The position numbers were made by a program, and so were the translations under genes. 64,000 bases of DNA from contig KL197709.1 in NCBI GenBank assembly GCA_000697665.1, positions 2,665,599-2,729,598 of the forward strand, in the 5' to 3' direction. Source of the DNA: Jaapia argillacea MUCL 33604 (lineage: Eukaryota; Basidiomycota; Agaricomycetes; Jaapiales; Jaapiaceae). The notes beneath the pieces were generated by a model, which saw nothing but the letters and a program-made list of their open reading frames with translations, was not told where the DNA came from and did no database searches. Position 1 is the first letter of the stretch, and each line of letters begins with the position of its first letter. Shown here in pieces: positions 11,744-23,417 of this stretch.

Positions 11744-12337
11744 ATAGATTGCGATGACTTTGATCTGCAGATGATCATCATATATTATTATTCCCCGCTC
11801 ACCCTCAGTAGTACATCGATGTGCGCTCCCAGGAGACTTACAATCTATTATCCTTATGGACGCAATGAGATTTCCAAACCCCTCCGACACCTCCGTATTG
11901 TCAACAGATCTTACATATCGTATGCTGTTTCGGTGGACCACCTTCACTGAGAACCAGAACAGACGAGGACGGTCCACGTGTCGCGATAGCACGCGGTCTG
12001 ATCCTTCCAAATTGAGCAATCCACCTTTGAGACGCACGACATGGCTTACACTCGTGCAGCTCATCCCAACCTTGACCTTCCTCACTAGTGACTATCTGGT
12101 CTTCATGGGGCCTTGCCTAGCGATTGTACCCATGTCCGCTCTAATCTCTGTGCCAAGGCCTCATTTCAAACACTATTGGAAAACGGAGGGGGTACACGAG
12201 CTGATGGATCAGGGCTCGACGAAGCCCACGTCCAATTCACGACGCAACAGCTCTCACACCAACAATGCAAGGCACAAGAACAAATTCAACGGGCATTTAT
12301 GAACGCTTGACGACTGCTGGTTCTCTCTCACCTTTTC
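11744..12337. other. Spacer between the two COX15 copies
   Basis: This 594-base spacer must hold the terminator of copy 1 and the promoter of copy 2. The first six codons after each start are almost identical between copies, while the upstream sequence looks unrelated. No separate gene is seen. Confidence 0.5.
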
Positions 12338-14040
12338 ATGCTTGCCAGTGCATTCGCTAGAGCGGGGCTAGGAAGTCTGAAGTATCAGACTTCTCTTTGT
12401 TCTCGTGCTCTATTTTCAAAGACTTTTAAACCCAGCGGTAGTCCCTTCAGTACATGCGCACGCGCTCAATGGCCCGCTTTACTGAAACTCTCGAATGCAT
12501 TGGGTGTCTCTCCGAGATCTTTTCATCGAGCCAAACCGTCATCTATCAAACCCACTGTCGTTCCTCTCACTGAGCGTCTCCACGCAACGAGGCCACGGTT
12601 CTTCTTTTCGAACGCCGTTCAGCCCAGTGGCGGTGCTGCATCTCCCGTGTTGCCTGTCCTATCCCCTGCGTCAGTCGGTCACTGGTTGAAAGGCTGTGGC
12701 GCGTTGGTCTTCGCTGTCATCGTGGTCGGAGGTGTCACTCGTTTAACGGAATCTGGTTTGAGTATCACCGAATGGCACCCCATCGCGGGATGTCTGCCTC
12801 CTTCAAGCGAGGAGGCATGGGATGTCGAGTTTGACAAGTACAAGGCCACTCCAGAGTTCAAAATGTGAGCATAGGCAGCTACTCACTGTTACGGCATACT
12901 GAAAACTGACGACTGTCTTTTCTCCTAACAAGATTGAACCAGTCAATCACTATGGATGAATTCAAGTCCATCTTTTATATGGAATGGAGCCATCGCGTCC
13001 TCGGTCGTTTGATTGGAGTCGCATTCATCGTGCCCGCCGCTTACTTCGCCATTCGCAAGAAACTAACCGCGTCCCTCCCCAAGAAACTGTTGGGCATGGC
13101 GCTGCTAATCGCCGCTCAAGGAGTCATCGGCTGGTACATGGTCAAGTCTGGATTGGAAGACTCCATCATAGAAGTAAATGCCGTCCCGAGAGTATCGCAA
13201 TACAGACTCGCATTGCATCTTGGAACGGCGTTCGTACTTTACGGTGGGCTGATGGGGACCGGATTGGCGGCACTCAGTGACTGGAACTGGGCCCATGGTG
13301 GACTGTGGAGCAAAGTAGTTGATGGGAGATCGCCGAGAGACGTCATTCGGAATCCACTCGTTAGGAAATTCAAGAAGTTCACCTGGGCTATGACTGCCCT
13401 CATCTTCTTGACCGCTATATCTGGTGCGAGCTCCAGTTCCAGTGGACGTCACGTGCAGAATTTTTACCTCTCCTCTTACGACTGCTGTAGGTGCCTTCGC
13501 CGCTGGATTGGACGCCGGGATGATGTACGATGAATTCCCTTACATGGGAGGACGTCTTGTACCCCCGAAAGACGAACTCCTAGACCGAGCATACGCAAAG
13601 AAGTCCGACTGCTCCGATCTATGGTGGCGAAATATCCTCGAAAATCCTACCATGACACAGTTCAACCATCGATGGCTGGTTCGTGGGCTTTCGCCCCATA
13701 TTCATCACTCCGCGCTAATTTATTATCTCAGGCCGTGAGCACATACATCGCTACTGGCGCACTATGCGCCACGACACTCCTTCCGTCCTATCGCGCCGTA
13801 CTCCCTCCACTCACGAAGCACTTTGCACATGTTGCCTTTGGAGTTGCCAACATTCAACTCGCCCTGGGGATATCAACGCTGTTGTACTTCGTCCCAGTCT
13901 CGCTCGCAGCGTGCCACCAGGCGGGCAGTGTTGCATTGTTTACCTTAATGGTCCATATATTGACTAGCTTGAGGCGGCCTGGTCAAGCAGCGAGAACTTG
14001 GAGGCAGGCTTGGGCAATGGCTAGCAAGAAGTCACATTAA
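12338..14040 (+). CDS. COX15: Heme A synthase Cox15, copy 2 (504 aa)
   Basis: Four exons (12338-12864, 12933-13423, 13491-13678, 13732-14040) give 504 residues. Intron number, position and phase match copy 1; exons 2 and 3 are exactly equal in length (491 and 188 bases). The membrane core is very similar: in the 55 residues beginning [11 protein letters not shown], 48 are identical by my count. The presequence has diverged strongly after its first few residues. All four heme-binding His motifs are kept (EWSHR, LHLG, FNHR, ACHQ), and no stop interrupts the frame, so it looks functional. The C-terminus is shorter and lacks the extra Lys-rich tail of copy 1. This is a tandem duplicate, possibly expressed under different conditions. 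Confidence 0.94.
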
Positions 14041-14359
14041 TCATTGGCAGCGGCTTGGCTACCGTGGAGTTTGCGGGTCTGTTTTGGACTTTTGTGGAGC
14101 CCTCGGACAGGTTGGCTGTAGACAAATTAATTCTTGGACTCTGAACGCCTCGGACTTTGGTATGCTGGACATTTAGGACACTTTCGACTTTTCCTTACAT
14201 TACGCTTCATCCTCTGGGGCTCTTGGACGTTTCCGTAAACTCGTACTCACCTTGTCTTCTTAATCACATTAATCGCCACTCATTTACTCAATTCTATCCA
14301 TCGAACTCTGAATGAGAGTTTGAGAGAAGTGCGCCACTCAGTGGACTACCATACAAAAT
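14041..14359. other. Convergent intergenic region
   Basis: 3' flanks of COX15 copy 2 and of the proteasome gene, with T-rich stretches. No gene is seen. Confidence 0.5.
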
Positions 14360-15472
14360 CTACTCTGTCATCTGAACATCTTCATCCCCAGCTGCCCCCG
14401 CACCACCGGCGGCCGCAGGTGGTTGGTGAGGCGCAACCTGCTCCTTGGGAATCATACTTTTCAGATAAACCTCAATCACATCACCCTCCAAGATCCTGAA
14501 TGATCCATCCTTGGATACCTCGGTTTCATGCGTACCAGCAGGTCCGACGATTCCAATGGAGGTATTGTTAATCGTGAGCTCCTTGTCTTGCTGTAAAGTC
14601 TCCCGCAAGGCGTGTAAGCCGTGTTGGATGAGGTCCTCGAGATTGCCTGGAAGAGTGTGAGACAGATATTAGGAAGGATTGTGGTGAAATTGTGAGGGAA
14701 AGGCGCACAGTCCATGAAACTCTTGTAGTGTTTCTCCAGATATGTCTTGGCACTCTGACTCCGAGCGCCAATGGACATGGCGAAATATTCGTAAGAGTTG
14801 CCCGAGGGCGAAAACTCGTAAAGATGGGGTCCAGCTTTATCTTGACCAATGACGAGGAACCCGACACCATATGGTCTTCGTCCGTATTCCTGTGTGTTCC
14901 ATTGCGCCTCTGCATAGTCAGCGTCAGTTATCATCAAGTACCTGCTCACGAAATGAAAATAGACCAACTGTCGGCGATGGAGGATACAAGGCGGTTCACA
15001 GGAATCTGGCGGCCATATAACATGCGCTCACCCATCGCCTGCTGCCTCATGAAGTTACTGCGAAATTCAAGATTCGCGAACACCCGGGGCTAGCAGAGGC
15101 AGTGGTACGCACCTTAATACACGAGCATCGGAAGTCAAACCAGCAATCGCAATCCCACAATGGTCGTCTATTCGGAACATCTTTTGTTGGTATGAAGCTA
15201 ACTCGCCTGTCGATCGCTAAGCCGGGTCCCATCGATGATCAGAGTAGTCCCAGCAGGTTGACTATATGCGCACCTTCAACGCCAATAGAATCGAATGCGT
15301 CTTGGAACGCAAGCCCACTGCCGCAGATCCTTGCTTGACGGCCTCGAGAGCATATTCCACTTGGTGAAGCCGACCTTGTGGCGAGAAGACAGTATTGTCA
15401 GAGTCGTAGGTGTTTCGAAACTATGCAGGTCTTAGAGGCATACGTCTTTCAAAGACACTTTCAACATACCAT
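14360..15472 (-). CDS. PRE5: 20S proteasome subunit alpha-6 (PSMA1/Pre5 type)
   Basis: The minus-strand gene begins with an exon consisting only of the start codon (15472-15470). A GTATGT...TAG intron follows, and exon 2 starts [18 protein letters not shown]. Later exons give [74 protein letters not shown] and [17 protein letters not shown], ending in a Pro/Ala/Gly-rich tail with DEDVQMTE. The N-terminal [20 protein letters not shown] block is the alpha-subunit signature, and [13 protein letters not shown] points to the PSMA1/Pre5 class. The subunit is part of the outer ring that gates the 20S core. The start is supported because the signature begins at the second residue. Confidence 0.95.
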
Positions 15473-15667
15473 CGTAGAACGCGTTAGATCTGAGGGATAG
15501 GTTGAGTGAAGGTGACGCGTCCATCACCCTCATTCACTACCCCACACGTGACATTACCAGATACCACCCTGTTTTCTATCAAGCGTGTATATTACAATCG
15601 ATTTGCGTACACAATGAATTTAAGATAGGGAGAGGAAAGAGAAAATAATTCAGGAGTAACCGATTCA

Positions 15668-18600
15668 TCACCGACCCCCACCCTTCTTGTCCACTTTCCA
15701 TTCCTTGAAGATCCCATCCAAACTCTTGAAAAGCAGATGGAAAGGCAAGCACCGTATTATCTCCCCGACCTTCTCTTCGACCTCTCCCTTTCCCTTATCC
15801 CCAACAGCTTTTTTGGCGTAGTCGGTGGCCATCCGGAAGATCGCCATAACAGCCAGGGATACATGGGTTTGCTGAGCGCCATGAGCTGATCCAGGGGACA
15901 GGGCCGACAAAAGCGGTCCGGAGACACTCTGGACAGATATGGCAGAAGTGGATGTTTGCGAGAATGGTGTAGCACGTTCTCCCCTAACAAGTCGCAGCAA
16001 GATCTCCAAGATATTATCAGTCTCCGTCATATGCGTCCTCAAGAAGCGTTGGCGTTCAATCTGCTGACCAACTGTTGAGTTGATGGACCAAGTTTCAAGC
16101 ACGGTGAAGATAGTCGGAGCCTGCGAAGGGACATCAACACAAGGTCATTACGAGCTGGAAGTTAGTAGCGCAACGTACTGGGTCCGGATCAGCCACTTCA
16201 ATTCTCCTCTCCCATCCATCGGCAGCATCCCCCGCCACCCAGAACATCCTACCAAACATACTCTTCAACCATTCTTGCACATCCCCGGATTTCACCCACT
16301 TGGGTTCGGACAATGGCCGCTCTGTATCCAAGTAAATGGACATGATGATCTTAGCGGGTAATGAAGCTTTGGAGAAAGGTGGGATGGTTGAATCGGAGTT
16401 CGAGGCCTCCATGAGCGACGGAAGCGGTAGGTACGACTTGGTTGATTCGGAGAAGCCTTCGATCTAAAGTTGCCGAAGGATGGGTGAGCAATCACTTGAC
16501 ACCGCTGGATGTAAGCAAGGCGTACCAAAATACCCTTAAATCCAGCCAAATCGTCGGTGGCAATAGTTATCGAAACCTCAACTCGCCCTTCGGCCCGGAA
16601 CACCTTCAACTTATCAACAACCTCAGCATCAACGACCATCCTCCTAGTGCCAGCAGCATAAGAGATGGACAAGCGATTGGCCGACGGAGCTTTTGCGCCT
16701 TTTGTGGGTACGTAGATAGATACACTTGGGAGGGAAGCAAGCGTCTTCGCGACGGAAGGGGTGGCCGTACTTTGGGCGAGCTCAGGTTGGGTAGCCTCGA
16801 TCTGGCTCAGAATTTGAGTCTGAGTTTGAGTCTCCGTACCATCATCCATCGCCTGATCGTCGCCATTCTCGTGGATGGGATGGTTCGTATCAATGTCGGG
16901 GACGGTAGAAGTAAAGGAGGCGGCAGAGTGCAAAGGCCCACCCTTCGACGGAACCTGTAGAGTATCAGTAGTATCAGTCGATGCCACATCAGAAGCGCCC
17001 CCAGTGAGTGAAGAAGCAGCAGCAGGGGCCGATGAATCCCCCATTTCTGTAGCGGCCACAGGAACAGCAGCGCCCTCAAGGGCGTGAGTAGCGTCAGAAA
17101 CATCAATCTCGCGACCTAGCGGACTGCCCGGTGCAGTGCTCGCTCCGTTTTGTTCAGTAGCAGGAGCAACGTTATCGGATGCGCCAGAGAGCGCATGACC
17201 ATTGGAAGCACCCAGGGAGACCACATTTTCCTGCTCGTGCCCAGCGCTATAGTGAGCATCGTCCTCCGCAGACAACCCGTTGGTTTCGGGATTCTGGTCA
17301 TATATGTGATCTCCACCGTCCATAGCATAGTCATGAGTGCCTTTCAAAAGAAATTCCAGAAACCAGACAACAGTCAGCAATGCAGCCTACAGGAGCCCTC
17401 GAGGGGCATCCTCACAACCTTCCTTCCTTTGGAAGGTTGATGGGGAGACAGAATGATGCTCACCGTCTTCGTGACCGCTCCCATAGGGCCAAGTCTGGTG
17501 ATGGTTCACCTGCTCACCATCATGATGCTCTTCCAAATCATCAGGTTCGCCCTCCGCGTCGTCATCGTCGCCAATAGCTGCCATCAACCAGTCGCCTTCA
17601 CTGGCGCTAGCAGTCTCAGCGACGCTGGGAGCGACACTCTCCCTACCGACTCCGTCAACAGACACACTCATATTGTCTTGCTGATCAGCTGAATCAGTCG
17701 TCATCATCTCACCGCGAGGAGGAGGCGGCGCGGTGCGGCCCTCCTCCTCTTCGGCGTCGTCATCTTCCAACTTCTTCCGTTTCCCCTTCCTATTGCTCAC
17801 GTCGGAAGCGGAGGTAGGGGGCATAAGTGAAAAGGAAGAATTTTGAGAAAGCGGCTGGGAGTCGTCTGAGGAGACTGGCGTATGGAAATAAATTCTGAGA
17901 CGGGAGGGAGGGGGAGAGTCATTGAGCGACGACCCAGACCCGCTGGGACCCAAGGAAGCTGGCGGCAAAGCAGTCGCCGTGGTCTGGGAAGCAGAAAGTG
18001 GGTTGCTGTCAGAGGAGGTACCCTCCTGAAGCTGAAGGGGTTCAGTCTTAGCAGGGATAGCTCCATCGTTCTCGGCGCTTAAATCGACAGGGACTTCGGC
18101 CTCCGCCACCTCAGCTTTAACGAGCGAGATAGGTGGGGTAGTTGTCGGCTCTGAATCATCAGGTTTGGACTCTGCCACCTCCATTTTCAAAGACGAGGGC
18201 ATTATTCCCCAGCTCCATCCGAGATCCTTGATTTCTAAACCCACAATTTTGAAATCAGTGAGAGTGCGCCTGTTCTCGTCTTTCTTCCCTCCAGATGGGA
18301 AACTTGGTGCCTGGGAGGAATCTCGAGGACCAAAATCATGCGGTCTCCCACCGCCGCGAGAGGAAGAGGAGGAGTGGGCGTAGTGCCCTTGTCCTCGGCC
18401 TCGGAAGGAAGAGCTCGACTGCATGCTCTGTTGCTGATGATGATTGGAATGCCCACCTCCGCTGAAGGACCCACCTCGACGGTTCTGATAGTCTTTGTTA
18501 CCATAGAATCCACCTCTGGATCCATGAGATTTTAGGGGCATTCCCCCGCTACCTCCGCCGCCGCCGCCTCCAGCCCCTCCAGCCCCTACCCCTACCCCAC

Positions 18601-19492
18601 CCCCACCTCCTGCGGGACCTCCCCCTCGTCCACTTCCTCCATACATACTCCCGCCGCCTCGACCTCCGCGGCCACCAGATGCCCCTCTATTGCCTCCCAT
18701 AAATCCACTCTTCCCTCCTCTTCCACCACCACCGAGTGATCCTCCACCTCCTACGCCGCCTCCCCTACCTCCTCCCCGGCCCATTTGATTACCAGGTCCA
18801 CCGCCTCGGCTGTGACTTTGGTTTTGACCATACATGCCTTGGTGCATCTGCTGGGGGATTGGGGGCGGAGGAGGTGCTTGGAATTGAGGGGGAGGGGGAG
18901 GACCGCGTTGGTTCGGGCCATCGAATCGCTGACGCTTTGCCGGGGGTAGATGCTGAGGGGGAGTATGGTGTGCATTATGACGGGGCTGCTGCTGACGTTG
19001 CTGCTGCTGCTGCTGCTGCTGGGGCTGTTGGGGATAGTAAGGTTGGGGTTGTTGGGGTTGATAAGGAGGGGGTGGAGGTGGTACGGCTTGAGGAACATAA
19101 GGTTGCGCATAAGCGCCTGCTTGAGGTTGGTAAGGGTTGTAGGCAGGTTGGGGAGGAGGAGGAGGAGGCTGCGAGACTGGCGGAGGAGGTTGAGCATACT
19201 GCTGAGGCGGCTGTCGCTGCTGCTGGGGCTGCCACTGGTAACTCTGTTGGCCACCGTAGCCATAATTAGCGTACAACGCCGATTGTTGAGGAGGCTGGGG
19301 TGCCGGCTGGGGTGCTGGCCATTGAGGATTATATGGACCGACCGTAGGGGGCTGGGGATGTTGAGCCGCTGTCGCTGCTGCCCAATAAGCCGAATAATCA
19401 GGCTGAGCGGACTGAGCGGGAGGAGGACCAGGTGGCAAAGGCGGCTGTTGAGGTGAATAAGCCGGGACCGGAGCAAATGGGTTCTTGTTCAT
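15668..19492 (-). CDS. Large disordered Q/P/G/RGG-rich protein with conserved C-terminal region (1193 aa)
   Basis: Four exons (19492-17464, 17340-16526, 16463-16179, 16120-15668) give 1193 residues. The N-terminal 200 residues are rich in Pro, Gln, Tyr and Ala, with PDYSAYWAAATAAQ and a polyglutamine tract. A long Gly/Arg stretch with many RGG and RGRGG motifs follows. Conserved-looking islands are FKIVGLEIKDLGWSWGIM, SRLRIYFHTP, an acidic KGKRKKLEDDDAEEEE stretch and SVAETASASEGDWLMAAI. The C-terminal 350 residues look folded: RLSISYAAGTRRMVVDAEVV, KWVKSGDVQEWLKSMFGRMF, FLRTHMTETDNILEILLRLV and a helical tail. The prion-like plus RGG layout recalls FUS-type RNA-binding proteins, but I see no RRM or KH domain. 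I recall Agaricomycete relatives of unknown function. The 123-base intron at 17463-17341 joins what might look like two genes. Confidence 0.8.
19001..19021. repeat. (CTG)7 microsatellite encoding polyglutamine
   Basis: Seven tandem CTG units lie within a longer imperfect CTG/TTG/GGG-rich tract. On the minus strand they encode the Gln run of the disordered protein. Confidence 0.85.
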
Positions 19493-19718
19493 CGTCGGCG
19501 ACGACGTTGAAGCCTCTTCCTTTGTCGGAGTCAGCGATGACCAGCAGATTGAAAATTAGCCTAGCGCCGGTGGCCAACATATGTTGCCACGTGAGACTGA
19601 CATATCATCATCCCCACATTGGACTCAGAAATTGGTTGGATAGGGATTATCCAACAAGTGGTCTTTCAACTAATGAATAAATGCTGCTGGCAAGGACTGG
19701 ACTATATGTACAAGGAAA

Positions 19719-21093
19719 CTAGAACGAGTTGATCCTCCCAGAACGAGCCAGCTCTTCAACCTCTGGCTTCACGCTCAGAAGCAGGTCTGTTGTTCTCTTC
19801 ACCGGCCTCCACCCAAGCGAACGAGAGCGCTCCGCTCTGGCACGGGAATTAGATCCCAAGTAGGCAGACTAAAGCAGAACAAGGAAAGTTAGAACGAATC
19901 AAAACATCTCAAAACAGACACCACTCACTCCAGCGAAGTATTTGTCAATTTCTTCCCGAGAGAATGGAGTGGGTTCCTCGCTGGAACCACGCCCCAATTC
20001 CACAAGAACCTGAGCAACGGTTTTGGCAAGATCATAGAAAAGATATTCGTCGCTCTCTCCGAAGTAGTATCCCTCGCGTCCATTTGCAGTCTTGGGGTTG
20101 GACAACGCAGCATCAAAGAGAATGATATACAGGTCGGCCACTTGGGAAAGCAATCAGAAATTCAGAACACAAAGCGTAGGCCAAGATCGAACTTACATTC
20201 TTCGATATGAACATTAGGCCAGAGGTTCTTCCCCTCCCTAACCATTCCACCTTGTTTCCTATCCCAGCTCGCTTTGATAAGTCCAGGGACCTGAATAGAG
20301 TGCTTGTTCGAGATTCCCTTGTCGAACAGAGGACCCTGTGCCAATCCATAAATTGTCGAAGGCAAGATTATGTGGGTACGAGCATATCCTTGTTCTCCAG
20401 CTTCAACGATCAACAAATCAACATCACGATGTGGTTGAGTTGCGGCAAGACTTTCGATGAGGGGGATGTCGAGATCTGAATAAATGGTTTCGTATGCGTA
20501 ATGACCATGGGCGTCGTCGGTGAGCTCGCCTGTATCAAGGATCAGAATCGATGACCATAAAACTGCAAGAAACCAAGTAACACACCAGTTCCTGACTAGA
20601 GTTAAGGTTCGATTAGGATCTATCGCCCTGAGGTTACCACAAGAAAACTCACGGTATGTATCAATATTGGAGCGACGCCAGTCTCATCGTGGCGTTTTTT
20701 CAGTCCACGAAGGATTGCTTTTATTGCGGGAACGTCGTCAGCATCGGCCTAACAAAACCATCAGTCCCATCGTCCCCAACGTTCGAACATTTCACTCACA
20801 GTCGAAATGACCACGTCAGATTTGGACGTCGCCTCCTCGAGCTTATCCAAGTCAGAGTTGGACCCTACGACAGTTTTCAAGCCAAACTCCTCCAAGAGCT
20901 TGGCCTTCTCTGGGTCCCGGACAAATGCCGTGATCTCAAACGAGGAGACATTGGGGTGATTGAGAAGATGCGTGAGGACTGAGCCTCCGATGTAGCCTGT
21001 GTCCAAGCATACTGTTAAGAAAGTGAAAACATATGGAGTCGATGAACCATACTTACCAGTCGCGCCGGTCAAGAAGATAGAAGTCTTGGACAT
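19719..21093 (-). CDS. NAD(P)-binding Rossmann-fold protein (NmrA/epimerase-like)
   Basis: The start at 21093 gives MSKTSIFLTGATG. A GTAAGT...CAG intron then interrupts the dinucleotide-binding loop, which reads LTGATGYIGGSVLTHLL after splicing. Further exons give FEITAFVRDPEKAKLLEEFG, SDVVISTV, a segment beginning ADADDVPAIKAILRGLKKR, SGTGELTDDAHGHYAYETIY, ARTHIILPSTIYGLAQGP and ARAERSRSLGWRPVK. The C-terminal GWRPVK and the S-(Y)-type active region fit the extended or atypical short-chain dehydrogenase group used by fungi for nucleoside-diphosphate-sugar epimerase-like and NmrA-like proteins. The substrate is unknown. No signal peptide is seen, so it is probably cytosolic. The C-terminus ends ELARSGRINSF. 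Confidence 0.85.
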
Positions 21094-21813
21094 TTCGGCC
21101 TTGGTAAAAAATTGAAAAGTGAGTAGAACGTATCGGATGTGCTGCTGATGCTGGAACCCATCGTATTCGCGACCCTTTATACGCGCTGAAGCCTGAGTGG
21201 TTTACTAAGTTCAGCCTTAGTAAAGTCCCTGGGTTGTACCATCTTTGCCTCCGATTGCAAAGTATGGTGTAGCTGAATCATCCTTGCCATTGGAGGTGAT
21301 ACCTTCAGCCCTTGTGGAATGTATTGAAGCTATGCCAAGATCAGGATGGGGAGTCAGCGGGCTGGATGACAAACCACCTGCGTTCTGTCATACAACGGAG
21401 TTCAGGTGGGTATCCCTCGACTCGACGTTGTTGCTATGGTTGAAACTTGATGCTTGCCATACATCCTTCCAGTCCACTATTTGGAGGATGCTGGGTCGAA
21501 GGAGGCGCACAGACAGTGAGAGAGTGGGTAGAACGACACTGCCAGTAATTGGAAGTCGAAGAACTGGATGGCTGAGAACCGAGCAACTCAGACCAATATG
21601 GTGTATTTCTCCTCATCCACGGCACACAGATGCCAAGGGTGGAAGTAACATGGGTTGATATTCTTAGGTTGACCAACGGAGATGGGTGAAAGCGATAGCA
21701 AACTCGATGCTAAGAACCAACAAGTTATTCTGAAACGCGGGACTTGTACCATCTGGAAAGCCGAAAATCACGACGGGAGCGGTACGGGCAGGTCTTCACT
21801 CAAACAAGCGCTG
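21094..21813. other. Intergenic, no supportable gene
   Basis: It holds the promoter of the Rossmann-fold gene and 3' sequence of the methyltransferase gene. A 137-codon plus frame (21245-21658) has no recognisable family features. Confidence 0.45.
21177..21182 (-). promoter_or_regulatory. Probable TATA box
   Basis: TATAAA on the minus strand lies about 85 bases upstream of the start codon at 21093, in the expected place for a fungal core promoter. Confidence 0.5.
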
Positions 21814-22848
21814 TCAATGCTTCTTAGATAGGCGAAGCAAGGATATGGCTTCGTGGGCATATATTTGGTGGTTGGGGTCATCCTCGACCTAAGAAGTTCG
21901 AGTACCAACGTTCCCCGGAAAGAAAGAAGATCACGAACCTCGACCCAAGTAAACTTCTTCTTCAACAGTGTGAAGAAACGCTTGTCCGCCTAGAATTTGA
22001 GGTTCATTTTGTGAACTCTCTGACGGGGGAAAGGAAGCTAGCCTTCCGCCTCTTCTTGTAGCAGAGGAGGACTTCACTACTATCGCCATGCACAAGGTCG
22101 TCGAGGGTCTTGACAAGAAGTGGGAACGCTGGTTCAGAATATACGCAATCTGCTGCTAGAATCATATCTGCGGGGCGAGAAAGTTCTTGCGAGATTGGCT
22201 CGCCCCTACCAACTTGGTCAGCAATGAAGTTTGTGAGTACCGGAGAATGATCATGAGCGCTGACCAGTTCAATTCTGCCACTGAGACACAATGGGACAGA
22301 TCATTAATCTCTACGTTTCGAACCATATTCTCTAAAAGCGGTCTGATGTGCAACGGAAATACGTACGCTTAGCGCCAGAAATAAACATAATGGACAAGGA
22401 CGAACGATTGGTCCGTGATCCATACGCTCCCCCCCAGTATGCCGGCGACCAAGCCAACTAATCCTGTCCCACTTCCGAGTTCCAGGATTGTCTTGCCGCG
22501 CAGGGACTCACGGCCCCTTCGGGCGAGATAGGTTGCAAGAACCTATGGAGCGGCCAGCCACTCAGGCTGAGATGACTGCATCGTTGAAGGATCGCGCACA
22601 ACGGAAAGACGAACCTCACCGGCAGGCCAGGCTATACCGCCGCAGCCGGGGGATGAATCCACCGCCAGCTTAATAACAATTGAGGATTCGGAGTTGGTGC
22701 CTCCGGATGGAAATTCCAGTTGAATTCTACCATTCTGGATAGAGATGGGCTGTGGGGGAAGAAGCTCTAGAGTGTCCTCCTGGCGAAGATGTCTCAGTGG
22801 GTCGAGTGCATCCAACTCCTCATCCTGAGCGATTTCCGATAGTTGCAT
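21814..22848 (-). CDS. Class I methyltransferase, Efm6-like protein-lysine methyltransferase
   Basis: Minus-strand exons join to a METTL21-type Rossmann methyltransferase. Visible motifs are SSPGCGGIAWPAGE, VLATYLARRGRESLRGKTIL, ELGSGTGLVGLVAGILGGS (SAM motif I), ITDQSPLLENMVRNVEIN, then ADMILAADCVYSEPAFPLLV. The last corresponds to the DCVYxEPAFPLLxKTL motif I associate with yeast Efm6, which methylates a lysine of translation elongation factor eEF1A; that activity here is inferred. The C-terminus is HQIYAHEAISLLRLSKKH. I chose the ATG at 22848 (MQLSEIAQDEELDALDPL) because the longer frame upstream has no in-frame ATG. Introns lie after WPAGE and after TDQS, among others. Confidence 0.8.
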
Positions 22849-23417
22849 TGAACGGAGGTGGGATGCCGGAGGGTGTGGGACGAGAGTGACTCGTAAATCA
22901 TTTACAGTTAAACCGTCGTTTTCCCAGATCAAGGTCGAAATGGGATATGGTCCCGTTCCGATCGATCAGTGTAATAAGCAGTGCAGCAAAGGTCCAAGTT
23001 CGTAATCGCATTTCTCCGTTGGACACAGCACGCTGCAGTGAGCCGTTGGTGGCGATGTGGAACCTTGATGCTGATGGGAATGGTAGATGGGTGATGGCCC
23101 CATCCATTGGACCGGGCAAATACCGATTTTGACTGGGATGCTCTGCACAATTGCACTCCGAGACGGCAAGAACAAGGAGACCAGACAGAGGGCACAGAAG
23201 ATTCTTTCTGGGATGGGAACTCGGACGTAATTTGGTTTGGGTTTACTTCTTCCTGCTTGATAAGTAAGTCGGATTTCTGATGCTTCCGTATCCAGGGCGC
23301 CTTTGTCCCAATGCTCCCTGGCTTGTCAAACCCCACGTTACACACTTTCCAACCTCTGAGCTGGCCATCGCTCAGTTTTCGACATTATCCATCGCTCTGT
23401 AACCCTAGGCGGATACT
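22849..23417. other. Divergent intergenic region
   Basis: Promoters of the methyltransferase (minus) and the Ser-rich protein gene (plus). Overlapping short frames on both strands have no family features. Confidence 0.45.

Noticed and set aside
11615-12302. Overlapping frames on both strands between the COX15 copies
   Set aside because: Shadows of the COX15 copy 1 end and spacer; no recognisable product.
17387-17440. A natural gene end after the N-terminal disordered region
   Set aside because: The extra codons are better explained as read-through into a 123-base intron with good donor, branch and acceptor, which joins the next exon in frame.
18540-19420. Long plus-strand frames within the Gly/Gln-rich gene (18736-19269 and 18950-19456)
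   Set aside because: They are antisense shadows of GC-rich low-complexity sequence and have no independent splice or family support.
21245-21658. 137-codon plus-strand frame
   Set aside because: No family features, no splice-linked neighbours, and composition like random intergenic sequence.
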